Shown in pieces: positions 1 to 8,656 of a stretch of 27,375 nt of DNA (within the stretch, counting starts at the first letter, position 1; each line of letters starts with the position of its first letter). The position numbers were made by a program, and so were the translations under genes. The DNA is from Soonwooa sp. GTDB taxonomy: Bacteria; Bacteroidota; Bacteroidia; Flavobacteriales; Weeksellaceae. The stretch is taken from NCBI RefSeq assembly GCF_030151385.1, contig NZ_JASLDS010000039.1, forward strand, positions 1 through 27,375, read 5' to 3'. The notes under the pieces are model-generated. The model saw only the letters and a program-made list of their open reading frames with translations, was not told the DNA's origin and searched no databases.

Positions 1-1
1 A

Positions 2-1042
2 ATATTAGTCCTAGCTTTATTCTTGCTAGCACTTACGGTAGCAGCCTACTCGACTTGGGCAGAGCGTAAAGTGGCAGCAATTATGCAAGACCGTATTGGA
101 CCTAACCGTGCGGGACCTTTTGGACTTTTACAACCTTTGGCTGATGGTGGAAAATTCTTCTTCAAGGAAGACTTTACACCTGCGAATGCCGAAAAATTCC
201 TATTCGTAATTGGACCTGCGTTGGTGATGTTTATTTCATTAATTACAGGCGCGGTTATCCCTTGGGGAAAAAGTCTTAACATTGGTGGACAATCATTTGA
301 CCTACAAGTTGCTAACGTCGATGTTGGTGTACTTTACCTTATCGGGATGGTGTCAATTGGTGTGTACGGAATTATGATTGGAGGTTGGGCTTCTAACAAC
401 AAGTACTCTTTGATAAGTGCTGTTAGAGCATCTTCGCAAATGATTTCTTACGAATTGGCGATGGGACTTTCGTTACTGGCAATCATTATGATGGCTGGTT
501 CTTTAGATTTAAAAGTAATAACCGAATCTCAAACACATGGTAAACTTTGGGGCATTATTCCTGAGGTTTCTGGGATGAACTGGAATATCTTCTATCAACC
601 TGTTGCATTCGTTATTTTCTTGATTGCAGCTTTGGCAGAAACCAACCGTCACCCTTTCGACTTACCAGAATGTGAGTCTGAGCTTGTTACAGGTTACTCA
701 ACAGAATATTCTTCGATGAAGTTAGGATTATTCATGTTCGGGGAATATGTTAACATGTTTATTTCTAATGCTTTAATTACAGTTTTATTCTTTGGAGGTT
801 TCAACTATCCGGGAATCGATTGGGTTACACAACACTGGGGCGAAAATGTTGCTGGTATCTTGAGTGTTGTAGCATTCTTAAGTAAAACTATTTTCGGTAT
901 TATCTTATTCATGTGGATAAGATGGACTTTACCGAGATTCCGATACGATCAATTGATGCACTTGGGATGGAAAACTTTAATTCCATTAGCATTGGTTAAT
1001 CTATTAGTAACAGGTGCATTAATCTTGTTATTCGGACATTAA
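2..1042 (+). CDS. nuoH: NADH-quinone oxidoreductase subunit H (5' end outside window)
   Basis: Membrane subunit of respiratory complex I that joins the peripheral arm to the proton-pumping arm and forms part of the quinone chamber. The reading frame is open from base 2, so the true start lies just upstream. A TTG at 23 is only an internal codon; the family begins a few residues before the visible ILVLALFL segment, so probably fewer than ten residues are missing. Family hallmarks seen are WAERKVAAIMQDRIGPNRAGPFG near the N-terminus, the ADGGKFFFKEDF loop, and the acidic quinone-site loop AETNRHPFDLPECESELVTGY in the middle of the protein. Hydrophobic segments recur throughout, as expected for a polytopic subunit of about 340 residues. 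It is followed by nuoI after an 89-bp spacer, the longest gap in this operon. Confidence 0.95.
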   Translation: MLVLALFLLALTVAAYSTWAERKVAAIMQDRIGPNRAGPFGLLQPLADGGKFFFKEDFTPANAEKFLFVIGPALVMFISLITGAVIPWGKSLNIGGQSFDLQVANVDVGVLYLIGMVSIGVYGIMIGGWASNNKYSLISAVRASSQMISYELAMGLSLLAIIMMAGSLDLKVITESQTHGKLWGIIPEVSGMNWNIFYQPVAFVIFLIAALAETNRHPFDLPECESELVTGYSTEYSSMKLGLFMFGEYVNMFISNALITVLFFGGFNYPGIDWVTQHWGENVAGILSVVAFLSKTIFGIILFMWIRWTLPRFRYDQLMHLGWKTLIPLALVNLLVTGALILLFGH

Positions 1043-1094
1043 AAAAGTGATAATATGATGATGTAAGAAATGTAACGAGATAGCGATTATCTTT

Positions 1095-1129
1095 TAACAT
1101 TTAACGTCTAACATCTAATATCTATAATT
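1095..1129. repeat. Five tandem degenerate 7-bp repeats before nuoI
   Basis: Five consecutive heptamers, TAACATT, TAACGTC, TAACATC, TAATATC and TATAATT, fill the 35 bp immediately before the nuoI start codon at 1132. The rest of the nuo genes are separated by only 2-15 bp, so this spacer is an exception. No Shine-Dalgarno sequence is present. Its role is unknown; it could be a slippage-generated spacer that affects translation of nuoI. Confidence 0.75.
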
Positions 1130-1131
1130 AA

Positions 1132-1671
1132 ATGAAACTAACAAACAGATCAAAAGTTGTTTCTAACAAGAAAATGAGTTTGAAGGAAAAGCTATACTTG
1201 CCTGCAATTGCACAAGGTATGGGAATTACTTTGAAACATGCTGTCAGAAATCTTGTTAAAGGCGTACCATCCGTACAATATCCTGACGAGCAAAAACCGC
1301 GTGCTATTATCTGGCGTGGACAACATGTGCTAAAGCGCGATGACGAAGGTAGAGAGCGTTGCACAGCTTGTGGATTGTGTGCTGTAGCTTGTCCTGCAGA
1401 AGCAATTACGATGACTGCTGCAGAGCGTACTAAAGAGGAAAAACATCTTTATAGAGAGGAAAAATATGCCGAAATCTACGAAATCGATATGCTACGTTGT
1501 ATCTTCTGTGGTATGTGCGAGGAAGCTTGTCCAAAGCAAGCCATCTTCCTTACAGATCGTCTTGTAGATGTAGAAATGATTAGACAAAACTTTGTCTATG
1601 GCAAGGACAAGTTGGTAGAAAAAATCGACCAACGTATTGATATTAGCGAACGTCAAAAGAAATCATATTAA
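1132..1671 (+). CDS. nuoI: NADH-quinone oxidoreductase subunit I (two 4Fe-4S clusters)
   Basis: Peripheral-arm ferredoxin-like subunit of complex I that carries the two [4Fe-4S] clusters N6a and N6b, passing electrons towards N2 and quinone. Two CxxCxxCxxxCP motifs are visible: C77-C80-C83-C87 (CTACGLCAVACP) and C123-C126-C129-C133 (CIFCGMCEEACP). The 179-residue length fits the family. The chosen ATG gives a short basic N-terminal extension (MKLTNRSKVVSNKK); Met15 is an alternative start. The stop is 2 bp before nuoJ, so the two genes are co-transcribed. Confidence 0.95.
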   Translation: MKLTNRSKVVSNKKMSLKEKLYLPAIAQGMGITLKHAVRNLVKGVPSVQYPDEQKPRAIIWRGQHVLKRDDEGRERCTACGLCAVACPAEAITMTAAERTKEEKHLYREEKYAEIYEIDMLRCIFCGMCEEACPKQAIFLTDRLVDVEMIRQNFVYGKDKLVEKIDQRIDISERQKKSY

Positions 1672-1673
1672 GA

Positions 1674-2171
1674 ATGGATCAGATATTATTTTTCACAGTT
1701 GCTTTTATTGCAATTCTTAGTGCTGTGTATTTTGTATTTGCAAGAAATCCATTATACAGTATTTTGTCACTTATCGTAACCTTTTTCAGCATCGCGGCGA
1801 TGTATATTCTGCTTAATGCTCAGTTCTTAGGAATTGTTCAGATTATCGTGTATGCAGGAGCTATTATGGTACTTTTCCTTTATGTATTGATGATGTTAAA
1901 TCTAAATGCTAAAGACGAAAGTAAAAAGAAAAATCTTCCAAAATTTATTGGGATTTTCACGGTTTGTATTTTGTTTATCGGGATGTTAGGCGCTTACAAA
2001 GGTCTTACAGGTACTACAACGGCAGCTGCTACAGTTGATTCTAGTGTTGGATTGACAAAAAACTTAGGAAGATTATTGTTTAACGAATATGTTTTACCGT
2101 TCGAGCTAGCATCAGTTCTGATCTTTGCAGGTATTGTTAGTGCGGTATTAATTGGTAAAAAAGAAATATAA
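1674..2171 (+). CDS. nuoJ: NADH-quinone oxidoreductase subunit J
   Basis: Small polytopic membrane subunit of complex I, counterpart of mitochondrial ND6, next to NuoK and NuoH at the junction of the quinone module and the antiporter-like subunits. The 165-residue product has about five hydrophobic helices. It shows the family-typical region ARNPLYSILSLIVTFFSIAAMYILLNAQFLGIVQIIVYAGAIMVLFLYVLMMLN, whose glycine-containing third helix (IIVYAGAIMVLF) is the helix thought to change conformation during turnover. It sits 2 bp after nuoI and 2 bp before nuoK. Confidence 0.95.
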   Translation: MDQILFFTVAFIAILSAVYFVFARNPLYSILSLIVTFFSIAAMYILLNAQFLGIVQIIVYAGAIMVLFLYVLMMLNLNAKDESKKKNLPKFIGIFTVCILFIGMLGAYKGLTGTTTAAATVDSSVGLTKNLGRLLFNEYVLPFELASVLIFAGIVSAVLIGKKEI

Positions 2172-2173
2172 AA

Positions 2174-2503
2174 ATGGGAGAAGTTAACAGTTTTATACAA
2201 TCTGTACCTGTAGAATATTTTATTATTCTAAGTACCATTTTGTTTTGTTTAGGCGTGTTGGGCGTTCTAATTCGTAAAAATGCGATCATCATTCTTGGTT
2301 GTGTGGAGTTGATGCTTAACTCTGTCAATCTTTTGCTAGCAGCTTTTTCTGCTTACAAAGGTGATGCGCACGGACAATTATTAGTATTCTTTATCATGGT
2401 TGTGGCAGCTGCCGAAGTAGCAGTTGGACTTGCCATTATCGCTATGATGTACAGAAATGCTAAAACAGTAGACGTTAGTATATTTAATAAATTAAGAGGA
2501 TAA
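2174..2503 (+). CDS. nuoK: NADH-quinone oxidoreductase subunit K
   Basis: Three-helix membrane subunit of complex I (ND4L counterpart) in the proton pathway. The two intramembrane carboxylates known to be essential in this family are visible: E45 in ILGCVELMLNSVN and E81 in MVVAAAEVAVGLAI, matching the spacing of E36 and E72 in E. coli NuoK. The length of 109 residues is normal. The gene starts 2 bp after nuoJ and ends 6 bp before nuoL. Confidence 0.95.
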   Translation: MGEVNSFIQSVPVEYFIILSTILFCLGVLGVLIRKNAIIILGCVELMLNSVNLLLAAFSAYKGDAHGQLLVFFIMVVAAAEVAVGLAIIAMMYRNAKTVDVSIFNKLRG

Positions 2504-2509
2504 TTAGGA

Positions 2510-4405
2510 ATGGAAAATTTAGTTTACGCAATTATTCTTTTACCATTAGCAGGATTCCTCATCAATGGATTGTTCGGAAAAAATCTTCCGAAAGCTGTTG
2601 TCGGCGGATTGGCGACTTTAGCCGTTTTTGGCTCATTCCTTATTGCGGTTAGCATTTTTATGGGAATGTCAAAAGACAGCGCACCTGTTATTGTAAAAGC
2701 GTTTGAGTGGTTCAAAGTTAATGGGATGCAGGTTAACTTCGGATTCCAGATCGATCAACTGTCAATTATGATGGTGATGATTATTACAGGAATCGGGTCG
2801 TTAATTCACCTTTATTCTATTGGTTATATGAGCCATGACAAAGGTTTTTATAAGTTTTTCACTTACTTAAATCTTTTCATCTTCTCCATGCTTTTATTAG
2901 TATTGGGAAGCAATTATCTAATCTTATTTATCGGTTGGGAAGGCGTAGGACTTTGTTCTTACTTATTAATTGGTTTCTGGTATGATAATGTTGAATACGG
3001 AAAAGCTGCTCGTAAAGCCTTTATCATGAACCGTATTGGTGACTTAGGTTTGTTGCTAGGGATTTTTGCTTTAGCACATCACCTTAATGCAATCGACTTC
3101 TTGAGCGTAGCAGAAAACTCAACAAAGTTTGAATTAGATGGCAATGCGATTATCTTTATCACCATGTGTTTGTTTGTTGGTGCTGTTGGTAAATCTGCTC
3201 AGCTTCCGCTTTTCACTTGGTTACCAGATGCGATGGCTGGACCAACTCCTGTTTCTGCGTTAATCCACGCTGCGACGATGGTAACAGCAGGTATCTATCT
3301 TGTAGTAAGATCTAATTTCTTATTCTCTTTGGCACCGACAACACTTAATGTTATTTTGTTAATCGGTTTAGCAACATCTTTGGTTGCTGCATTTATTGGT
3401 TTAAGACAAAACGATATCAAAAAAGTATTGGCCTACTCTACTGTTTCGCAGTTAGGCTTTATGTTTATTGCTTTGGGCGCTGGCGCGTACACAACAGGTA
3501 TGTTCCACGTTATGACGCATGCGTTCTTCAAAGCTTTATTATTTTTAGGTGCAGGTTCTGTAATCCACGCAATGAGTGGCGAACAAGATATGCGCTTTAT
3601 GGGAGGACTTAGAAAGAAAATCCCTTTAACCTATTGGACATTCTTAATCGGTACTTTGGCAATTTGTGGTGTTCCGCCATTGTCAGGTATGATTTCTAAA
3701 GACGAAATTTTAGTAACGATTTATGAAAAAAGTCCTATTCTTTGGGCATTGACATTATTTAGTGCTGCAATGACAGCGATCTATATGTTCAGATTATTGT
3801 TCTTAACATTCTTCGGAGATTTCCGCGGAACTGAAGAACAAAAGAAACACATCCACGAAAGTCCAGCTTCTATGACGATTCCATTAGTTGTTTTGGCAAT
3901 ACTTTCAGTAGTTGGAGGTTTCATCAATCTTCCACATTTTATTGGACACGGCGAATATCAAAACTTAGCACATTGGTTAAAACCAATCTATGTTTACGAA
4001 CAAGCAGAAGCACAAATTCCTTTCGCAACCGAAATGATTTTGTTAGCTGTTACCATTATTATGGTTGTTGTCATCTTTTTCGTTGTTAAAAATATCTACG
4101 TTGACAAAAAGAAAGTGGCACATCCAGAGGACGAATACACTGGTTGGGAAAGACTTTCTGCAAAGAAATTATTTATCGACGAAATTTATCAGGCTTGCAT
4201 TGTAAAACCTGTTGAAGGACTTGGTAAAGCAGCTTCTATGTTTGACAGATCGGTTCTGGATCCAATTGTAACTTTCATTGGACTAGGTGCAGCAGATTCT
4301 GGTAGAGCCGCAAAAAGATTACAAAACGGTAAAGTCGAAAACTACGTTTTGATCATGTCTTTGGCTATCGGAATAATACTAATTATTAACTTTATATTGA
4401 AATAG
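2510..4405 (+). CDS. nuoL: NADH-quinone oxidoreductase subunit L
   Basis: Largest antiporter-like proton-pumping subunit of complex I, distal in the membrane arm and carrying the long C-terminal lateral helix in this family. The helix-5 glutamate lies in FIGWEGVGLCSYLLIGFWY as residue E144, the same number as in E. coli. The broken-helix region GAVGKSAQLPLFTWLPDAMAGPTPVSALIHAATMVTAG holds the channel lysine and the conserved histidines. A hydrophilic segment around 545-570 is followed by a C-terminal hydrophobic helix, consistent with the lateral-helix anchor. At 631 residues it is full length. It lies 6 bp after nuoK and 2 bp before nuoM. Confidence 0.95.
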   Translation: MENLVYAIILLPLAGFLINGLFGKNLPKAVVGGLATLAVFGSFLIAVSIFMGMSKDSAPVIVKAFEWFKVNGMQVNFGFQIDQLSIMMVMIITGIGSLIHLYSIGYMSHDKGFYKFFTYLNLFIFSMLLLVLGSNYLILFIGWEGVGLCSYLLIGFWYDNVEYGKAARKAFIMNRIGDLGLLLGIFALAHHLNAIDFLSVAENSTKFELDGNAIIFITMCLFVGAVGKSAQLPLFTWLPDAMAGPTPVSALIHAATMVTAGIYLVVRSNFLFSLAPTTLNVILLIGLATSLVAAFIGLRQNDIKKVLAYSTVSQLGFMFIALGAGAYTTGMFHVMTHAFFKALLFLGAGSVIHAMSGEQDMRFMGGLRKKIPLTYWTFLIGTLAICGVPPLSGMISKDEILVTIYEKSPILWALTLFSAAMTAIYMFRLLFLTFFGDFRGTEEQKKHIHESPASMTIPLVVLAILSVVGGFINLPHFIGHGEYQNLAHWLKPIYVYEQAEAQIPFATEMILLAVTIIMVVVIFFVVKNIYVDKKKVAHPEDEYTGWERLSAKKLFIDEIYQACIVKPVEGLGKAASMFDRSVLDPIVTFIGLGAADSGRAAKRLQNGKVENYVLIMSLAIGIILIINFILK

Positions 4406-4407
4406 TA

Positions 4408-5910
4408 ATGTCATATTTAGCAACACTATTACTATTACCTCTTGTAGGTTCGGGATTGGTTTTTGCATGGAGAAATTCTTCTAGCAAACATCTTGCGCTG
4501 GCAATTGCGTTTATACAAATGTTTTTAGCATTCTACATGTTATCCAATTTTGATTTTGGACCAACAGTAGATTCTAGATTACAATACGAAATCCAATATC
4601 CGTGGTTTCAATTTATTAAAAGTACGCTTCACTTCGGCATAGACGGAATGAGTATGCTTTTGGTGATTCTAACGAATATCTTGGTTCCTTTAATCATACT
4701 TTCTTCTTATAACGAAGACAAACCTTACAGCAACAACTTCTATGCGTTAATCTTGTTAATGCAATTTGGGTTGATTGGTGTTTTCACATCATTGGATGGT
4801 TTGTTATTCTATATTTTCTGGGAAGTAACTTTGATCCCAATTTGGCTTATCGCTGGTGTTTGGGGACAAGAAGACAAGCGTATTAAATTCACAACAAAAT
4901 TCTTTGTTTACACTTTTGTTGGGTCATTATTTATGTTGTTAGGTTTCATCTACGTTTACAACTATTCGGCATCATTTGCTGTAACAGACATGTACAATGC
5001 AGCGCTTAACCTTAACCAACAGACGGTTATCTTCTGGTTTATCTTCCTAGCATTTGCTGTTAAATTACCAGTATTTCCGTTCCATACATGGCAACCAGAT
5101 ACGTATACTTATTCGCCGACACAAGGATCGATGTTGCTATCAGGTATTATGTTAAAAATGGCGATTTATGGTGTTTTAAGATATTTATTACCAATTACAC
5201 CTTTAGCTATTGGTGGTATCTCTGGTGACATTGTTATTATTCTTGCAGTGATTGGCGTTATCTACGGTGCCTTAATCGCAATTGTAAACAACGATTCCAA
5301 AAGAATTATTGCATACTCTTCCCTTTCTCACGTTGGATTGATGGTCGCAGGGATTTTTGCTTCGGCAGTATTAACAGTACGACTTGCCAATCCAGCATCA
5401 CTGGTTATCGAAGGTGCAGAAGGTGCTTTGGTACAGACATTTGCGCACGGTATCAACGTTGTAGGTTTATTCTACTGTGCTGATATTCTTTATAAAAGAT
5501 TTAAAACAAGAGACATCAGACAAATGGGAGGTTTGGCGAAAATCGCGCCTAAGTTTGCTGTTCTTTTCATGATTATCTTGTTAGGTTCTATGGCAGTGCC
5601 ATTAACTAATGGATTTGTTGGAGAATTTATTCTTTTAAAATCTGTATTTGACTACAATCTTATTATGGGTGCATTATCAGGGTTAACAGTAATCTTATGT
5701 GCTGTGTACATGTTAAGATTGTACGGAAAAGCGATGTTTGGCAAAACCGATGCAATGTTGTTATCAACAGCCAAAGACCTTTCTACTGCAGAATTCGCAG
5801 TTCTTGCAAGTTTATCTGTTTTTGTAATTCTTATGGGTATTTTCCCACAAGTAATTATCGAAATGGTGGATAGTTCGTTGAAGTTTATCTACTTATCAAT
5901 GATAAGTTAA
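4408..5910 (+). CDS. nuoM: NADH-quinone oxidoreductase subunit M
   Basis: Antiporter-like proton-pumping subunit of complex I (ND4 counterpart). Key family features are the helix-5 glutamate E139 in IFWEVTLIPIWLIAGVWG, the channel-lysine region AFAVKLPVFPFHTWQPDTYTYSPTQGSMLLSGIMLKMAIYG, and KRIIAYSSLSHVGLMVAGI. The 500-residue, highly hydrophobic product has the usual length and a repeated helix pattern typical of about 14 membrane spans. It follows nuoL by 2 bp and precedes nuoN by 15 bp. Confidence 0.95.
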   Translation: MSYLATLLLLPLVGSGLVFAWRNSSSKHLALAIAFIQMFLAFYMLSNFDFGPTVDSRLQYEIQYPWFQFIKSTLHFGIDGMSMLLVILTNILVPLIILSSYNEDKPYSNNFYALILLMQFGLIGVFTSLDGLLFYIFWEVTLIPIWLIAGVWGQEDKRIKFTTKFFVYTFVGSLFMLLGFIYVYNYSASFAVTDMYNAALNLNQQTVIFWFIFLAFAVKLPVFPFHTWQPDTYTYSPTQGSMLLSGIMLKMAIYGVLRYLLPITPLAIGGISGDIVIILAVIGVIYGALIAIVNNDSKRIIAYSSLSHVGLMVAGIFASAVLTVRLANPASLVIEGAEGALVQTFAHGINVVGLFYCADILYKRFKTRDIRQMGGLAKIAPKFAVLFMIILLGSMAVPLTNGFVGEFILLKSVFDYNLIMGALSGLTVILCAVYMLRLYGKAMFGKTDAMLLSTAKDLSTAEFAVLASLSVFVILMGIFPQVIIEMVDSSLKFIYLSMIS

Positions 5911-5925
5911 TTTGATATATAAAAA

Positions 5926-7308
5926 ATGAGTGTTTTTATAGTATTATTCATTACCGCAGTTATAGCTTTATTTTCTGGCGTTTTCGAACAAGGAAAATAT
6001 GCAAGATACATCGGCATTGCAGGATTGTTAGTAGCTTTATATGTTAGTTACTTGCCAGATTGTGAATTTTTCGCAGCCTACAAAAGTATGTTCGACTATA
6101 GTGCAAATGCTGCCCTATTTACCAAAATCTCAATTGTAACAACTTTGCTAATTTTCTTTATTGGAGGATTTGCATTTAGCAATCATAGAAGTCACCAGTC
6201 AGAATTGTACGCTTTGATGTTGATGTCATTATCTGGTGCTGTTGTCCTTTTTGGTTATCAAAACTTGGTGACATTATTTATCGGTATCGAAATTCTTTCA
6301 ATTCCTTTATATGTAATGGCTGGAAGTAACAAGTCTGATCTTCGTTCTACTGAAGCGTCTATGAAGTATTTCTTGATGGGAGCTTTTGCAACTGGATTCT
6401 TGTTATTCGGTGTAGCTTTAGTATATGGTTCTGCAGGAAGTTTTGACATTTATCAAATAAGTTCTTTTGCGATTAACAATCCAAAAAGTCAAATGCTAAT
6501 TGTAGGTTCTATCCTTATGTTATCGGCAATGGCTTTCAAAGTGTCATTAGCGCCTTTCCATATGTGGAGTCCAGATGTGTACCAAGGTGCACCATCTTTG
6601 ATTACTGCTTTTATGGCAACTGTTGTTAAAATCGCTGGTTTCTTTGCTTTCTTAAAATTAATGACCATTGCTTTCGGCGGTATCGTTGGAGAATGGATTA
6701 ATATTGTTGGTGTTCTGTTAATCGTTACACTACTTTTAGCAAACGTTATGGGATTGGTACAAACGAATGCAAAACGTATGTTAGCCTACTCTAGTGTTTC
6801 GCATGCTGGTTATATCGCGTTAATCTTTTTCGGAATGAATAACCTTTCGCCTTACAATTTAGCATTCTACTTATTCGCATATTCGTTATCTACAATTGGT
6901 GTTTTCATGGCATTAATTTGGGTTGAAAAAGTGAAAAGAGAAACTTCTTTCAATGCCTTTAATGGTTTAGGAAAAAGACATCCTTTGTTGGCTGTTGCGG
7001 CATCACTTTCGATGTTGTCAATGGCTGGTATTCCGTTAACAGCTGGTTTTATGGCAAAGTTTTCTTTGTTCAACCAAGCGATTAAAGGTGGTTTCGAATT
7101 CTTAGTGTTAATCGCGGTTTTCGGTTCTGCATTGAGTATCGCGTATTATTTACGATTGATTATTGCGATGTTCTTCTACAAAGAAAGTACATTCAACACT
7201 TCAGAAAAAGTAAGTATCACGTACAACATTGTGGCGGTTGTTATTATCTTCGCCATCATCAGTTTAGGTGTTTATCCAGATTTGTTTATAAAAGAATTTG
7301 GTCTTTAA
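5926..7308 (+). CDS. nuoN: NADH-quinone oxidoreductase subunit N
   Basis: Third antiporter-like proton-pumping subunit of complex I (ND2 counterpart) and the last gene of the nuo operon. Conserved elements are the helix-5 glutamate in FIGIEILSIPLYVMAG, the lysine segment AMAFKVSLAPFHMWSPDVYQGAPSLITAFMATVVKIAGF, and KRMLAYSSVSHAGYIAL. The 460-residue length is normal. The gene is followed directly by a strong intrinsic terminator, which marks the operon end; the next gene faces it from the opposite strand. Confidence 0.95.
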   Translation: MSVFIVLFITAVIALFSGVFEQGKYARYIGIAGLLVALYVSYLPDCEFFAAYKSMFDYSANAALFTKISIVTTLLIFFIGGFAFSNHRSHQSELYALMLMSLSGAVVLFGYQNLVTLFIGIEILSIPLYVMAGSNKSDLRSTEASMKYFLMGAFATGFLLFGVALVYGSAGSFDIYQISSFAINNPKSQMLIVGSILMLSAMAFKVSLAPFHMWSPDVYQGAPSLITAFMATVVKIAGFFAFLKLMTIAFGGIVGEWINIVGVLLIVTLLLANVMGLVQTNAKRMLAYSSVSHAGYIALIFFGMNNLSPYNLAFYLFAYSLSTIGVFMALIWVEKVKRETSFNAFNGLGKRHPLLAVAASLSMLSMAGIPLTAGFMAKFSLFNQAIKGGFEFLVLIAVFGSALSIAYYLRLIIAMFFYKESTFNTSEKVSITYNIVAVVIIFAIISLGVYPDLFIKEFGL

Positions 7309-7316
7309 ATAAATTA

Positions 7317-7346
7317 AAAGCTTCAGAAATTTCTGAAGCTTTTTTT
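7317..7346. terminator. Intrinsic terminator of the nuo operon
   Basis: A perfect inverted repeat centred at 7329/7330 (arms AGCTTCAGAAA and TTTCTGAAGCT) begins about ten bases after the nuoN stop and runs into seven or more T residues. A-rich sequence on the left means it could also stop leftward transcripts. Confidence 0.85.
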
Positions 7347-7362
7347 GTCTCTGTTCTCAAAG

Positions 7363-7436
7363 ATTAACAGGTCGCTCCTACGGAGCTCTCTTGGAAAATT
7401 GTAAATACGCTATTAACAGCAGGCTCCGAAGGAGCC
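7363..7436. repeat. Two tandem copies of a short palindromic extragenic repeat
   Basis: Two related units start with the same octamer ATTAACAG at 7363 and 7412, 49 bp apart. Each is followed by a small GC-rich hairpin: GCTCC-TAC-GGAGC in the first and GGCTCC-GAA-GGAGCC in the second. The sequences are much richer in GC than the surroundings and lie between converging genes, as palindromic extragenic repeats often do. The rest of the spacer (7437-7530) shows only a 14-bp AT palindrome at 7447-7460. Confidence 0.7.
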
Positions 7437-7530
7437 TAACTTATCTGATTTTATAAAATCCTGCGATTATTCTTTTAGTGAATCAAACTAATTCTTAAAA
7501 CACTTAATTCACGCAAAAACTTAGTATAAC

Positions 7531-8523
7531 CTACAAACCTTTCAAAACCTCAGCAGCTATTTCATAAGAATGAAGTTTAGCTTCGAAATCATAAATATGT
7601 CCTGAAACAATTATTTCGTCAACTTTATTCAATTTTACAAATTCTGTTAATTTCTTTTCCAAAAGCTCTTTATCTCCAACAAAGGTTTTTGCTGCCATTC
7701 TGTTAAGATGAACCGCCAACTCGTTAGACATATCACCCAACTGAGTTTCCTCAGGTGGTAAAAGTGGTTGACGTTGGTCGGTCAAAATATTAACAAAAGC
7801 TTGAAAATGCGACGTCGATAAATAATGCGCTTCGTCAACAGTGTCGGCTGCAATAATATTAATACAAGCCATTTTGTAAGGCTTATCTAAAACCTCACTG
7901 GGCTGAAAATGCTCTTCATAAATTTCGAATGCAACTTCCATTTGTGACGGCGCAAAATGTGCTGCAAACGCATAAGGCAAACCCAACTTTGCAGCAAGAA
8001 AAGCACTATCCGTCGAAGATCCCAACATATACAACGGAACATCAGCTCCTTCTCCTGGAATCGCCCGAACCTTTGAGTTTTTATTTTCTAAACTTAAATA
8101 TTGTCTAAGCTCCTGAATATGAAATTCAAAGCTATAATTGTTGTCCAATTGTCCTCTTCTCAAGATGCTTGCCGTCAGCATATCTGTCCCAGGTGCTCTT
8201 CCCAATCCCAAATCAATTCTGTTGGGATAAAGCGCTTCCAAAGTCCCAAATTGCTCCGCAACCGACAAGGTCGAATGATTGGGTAACATAATTCCTCCTG
8301 AGCCAATTCTTAAGTTTTTGGTCTGTGAAGCGATATGCCCAATTAATAAAGAAGTCGCCGCACTTGCTACATTGGGCATATTGTGATGCTCCGAAAACCA
8401 ATATCTCGTAAAACCTAATTCCTCCGCTTTTTGCGCTGCTCTCACCGATTTATCAAAAGTTTGACTAAGATTATCACCTTTAATAATGGTTGCTAAATCC
8501 AACACCGAATATTTAATTGCCAT
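7531..8523 (-). CDS. LLM-class (luciferase-like) flavin-dependent oxidoreductase
   Basis: Predicted TIM-barrel enzyme of the bacterial luciferase-like superfamily, probably FMN-dependent and cytosolic. It resembles the luciferase family group-1 proteins such as E. coli YhbW. Typical segments are AAQKAEELGFTRYWFSEHHNMPNVASAATSLLIGHIASQT near the N-terminus, LRIGSGGIMLPNHSTLSVAEQFGTLEALYPNRIDLGLGRAPGTD at about 70-115, and a substrate-side stretch with PLYMLGSSTDSAFLAAKLGLPYAFAAHF. The 330-residue length fits. The start is ATG at 8523. It faces nuoN and stands alone; the substrate cannot be told from sequence. Confidence 0.88.
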   Translation of the reverse strand: MAIKYSVLDLATIIKGDNLSQTFDKSVRAAQKAEELGFTRYWFSEHHNMPNVASAATSLLIGHIASQTKNLRIGSGGIMLPNHSTLSVAEQFGTLEALYPNRIDLGLGRAPGTDMLTASILRRGQLDNNYSFEFHIQELRQYLSLENKNSKVRAIPGEGADVPLYMLGSSTDSAFLAAKLGLPYAFAAHFAPSQMEVAFEIYEEHFQPSEVLDKPYKMACINIIAADTVDEAHYLSTSHFQAFVNILTDQRQPLLPPEETQLGDMSNELAVHLNRMAAKTFVGDKELLEKKLTEFVKLNKVDEIIVSGHIYDFEAKLHSYEIAAEVLKGL

Positions 8524-8607
8524 ATTTTTCTTTTTCTAAATGGGCTCAAAAACCGAACCATCAAAAAAATCTGACAATTTTGCCAGTTTAGCTCGATGAA
8601 ATAAGAA

Positions 8608-8633
8608 TTGTATTAAAAATTGTACTACATTTG
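8608..8633 (+). promoter_or_regulatory. Putative Bacteroidetes-type promoter of aqpZ
   Basis: A TACATTTG box at 8626-8633 matches the TAnnTTTG -7 consensus of Bacteroidetes primary-sigma promoters. A TTG at 8608-8610 could be the -33 element, although the 15-bp spacing is shorter than the usual 17-23. A start near 8640 would leave a leader of under 20 nt before the ATG at 8657. Confidence 0.5.
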
Positions 8634-8656
8634 ATAAACACAAAAATTCTTAAACT

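Noticed and set aside
1095..1129. CRISPR-like or binding-site array (heptamers here and 12-mers at 27259)
   Set aside because: The repeats are contiguous without spacers and far too short for CRISPR.
7447..7460. 14-bp AT palindrome as an operator or terminator
   Set aside because: GATTTTATAAAATC is too AT-rich and lacks a T tail; chance occurrence is likely in this base composition.
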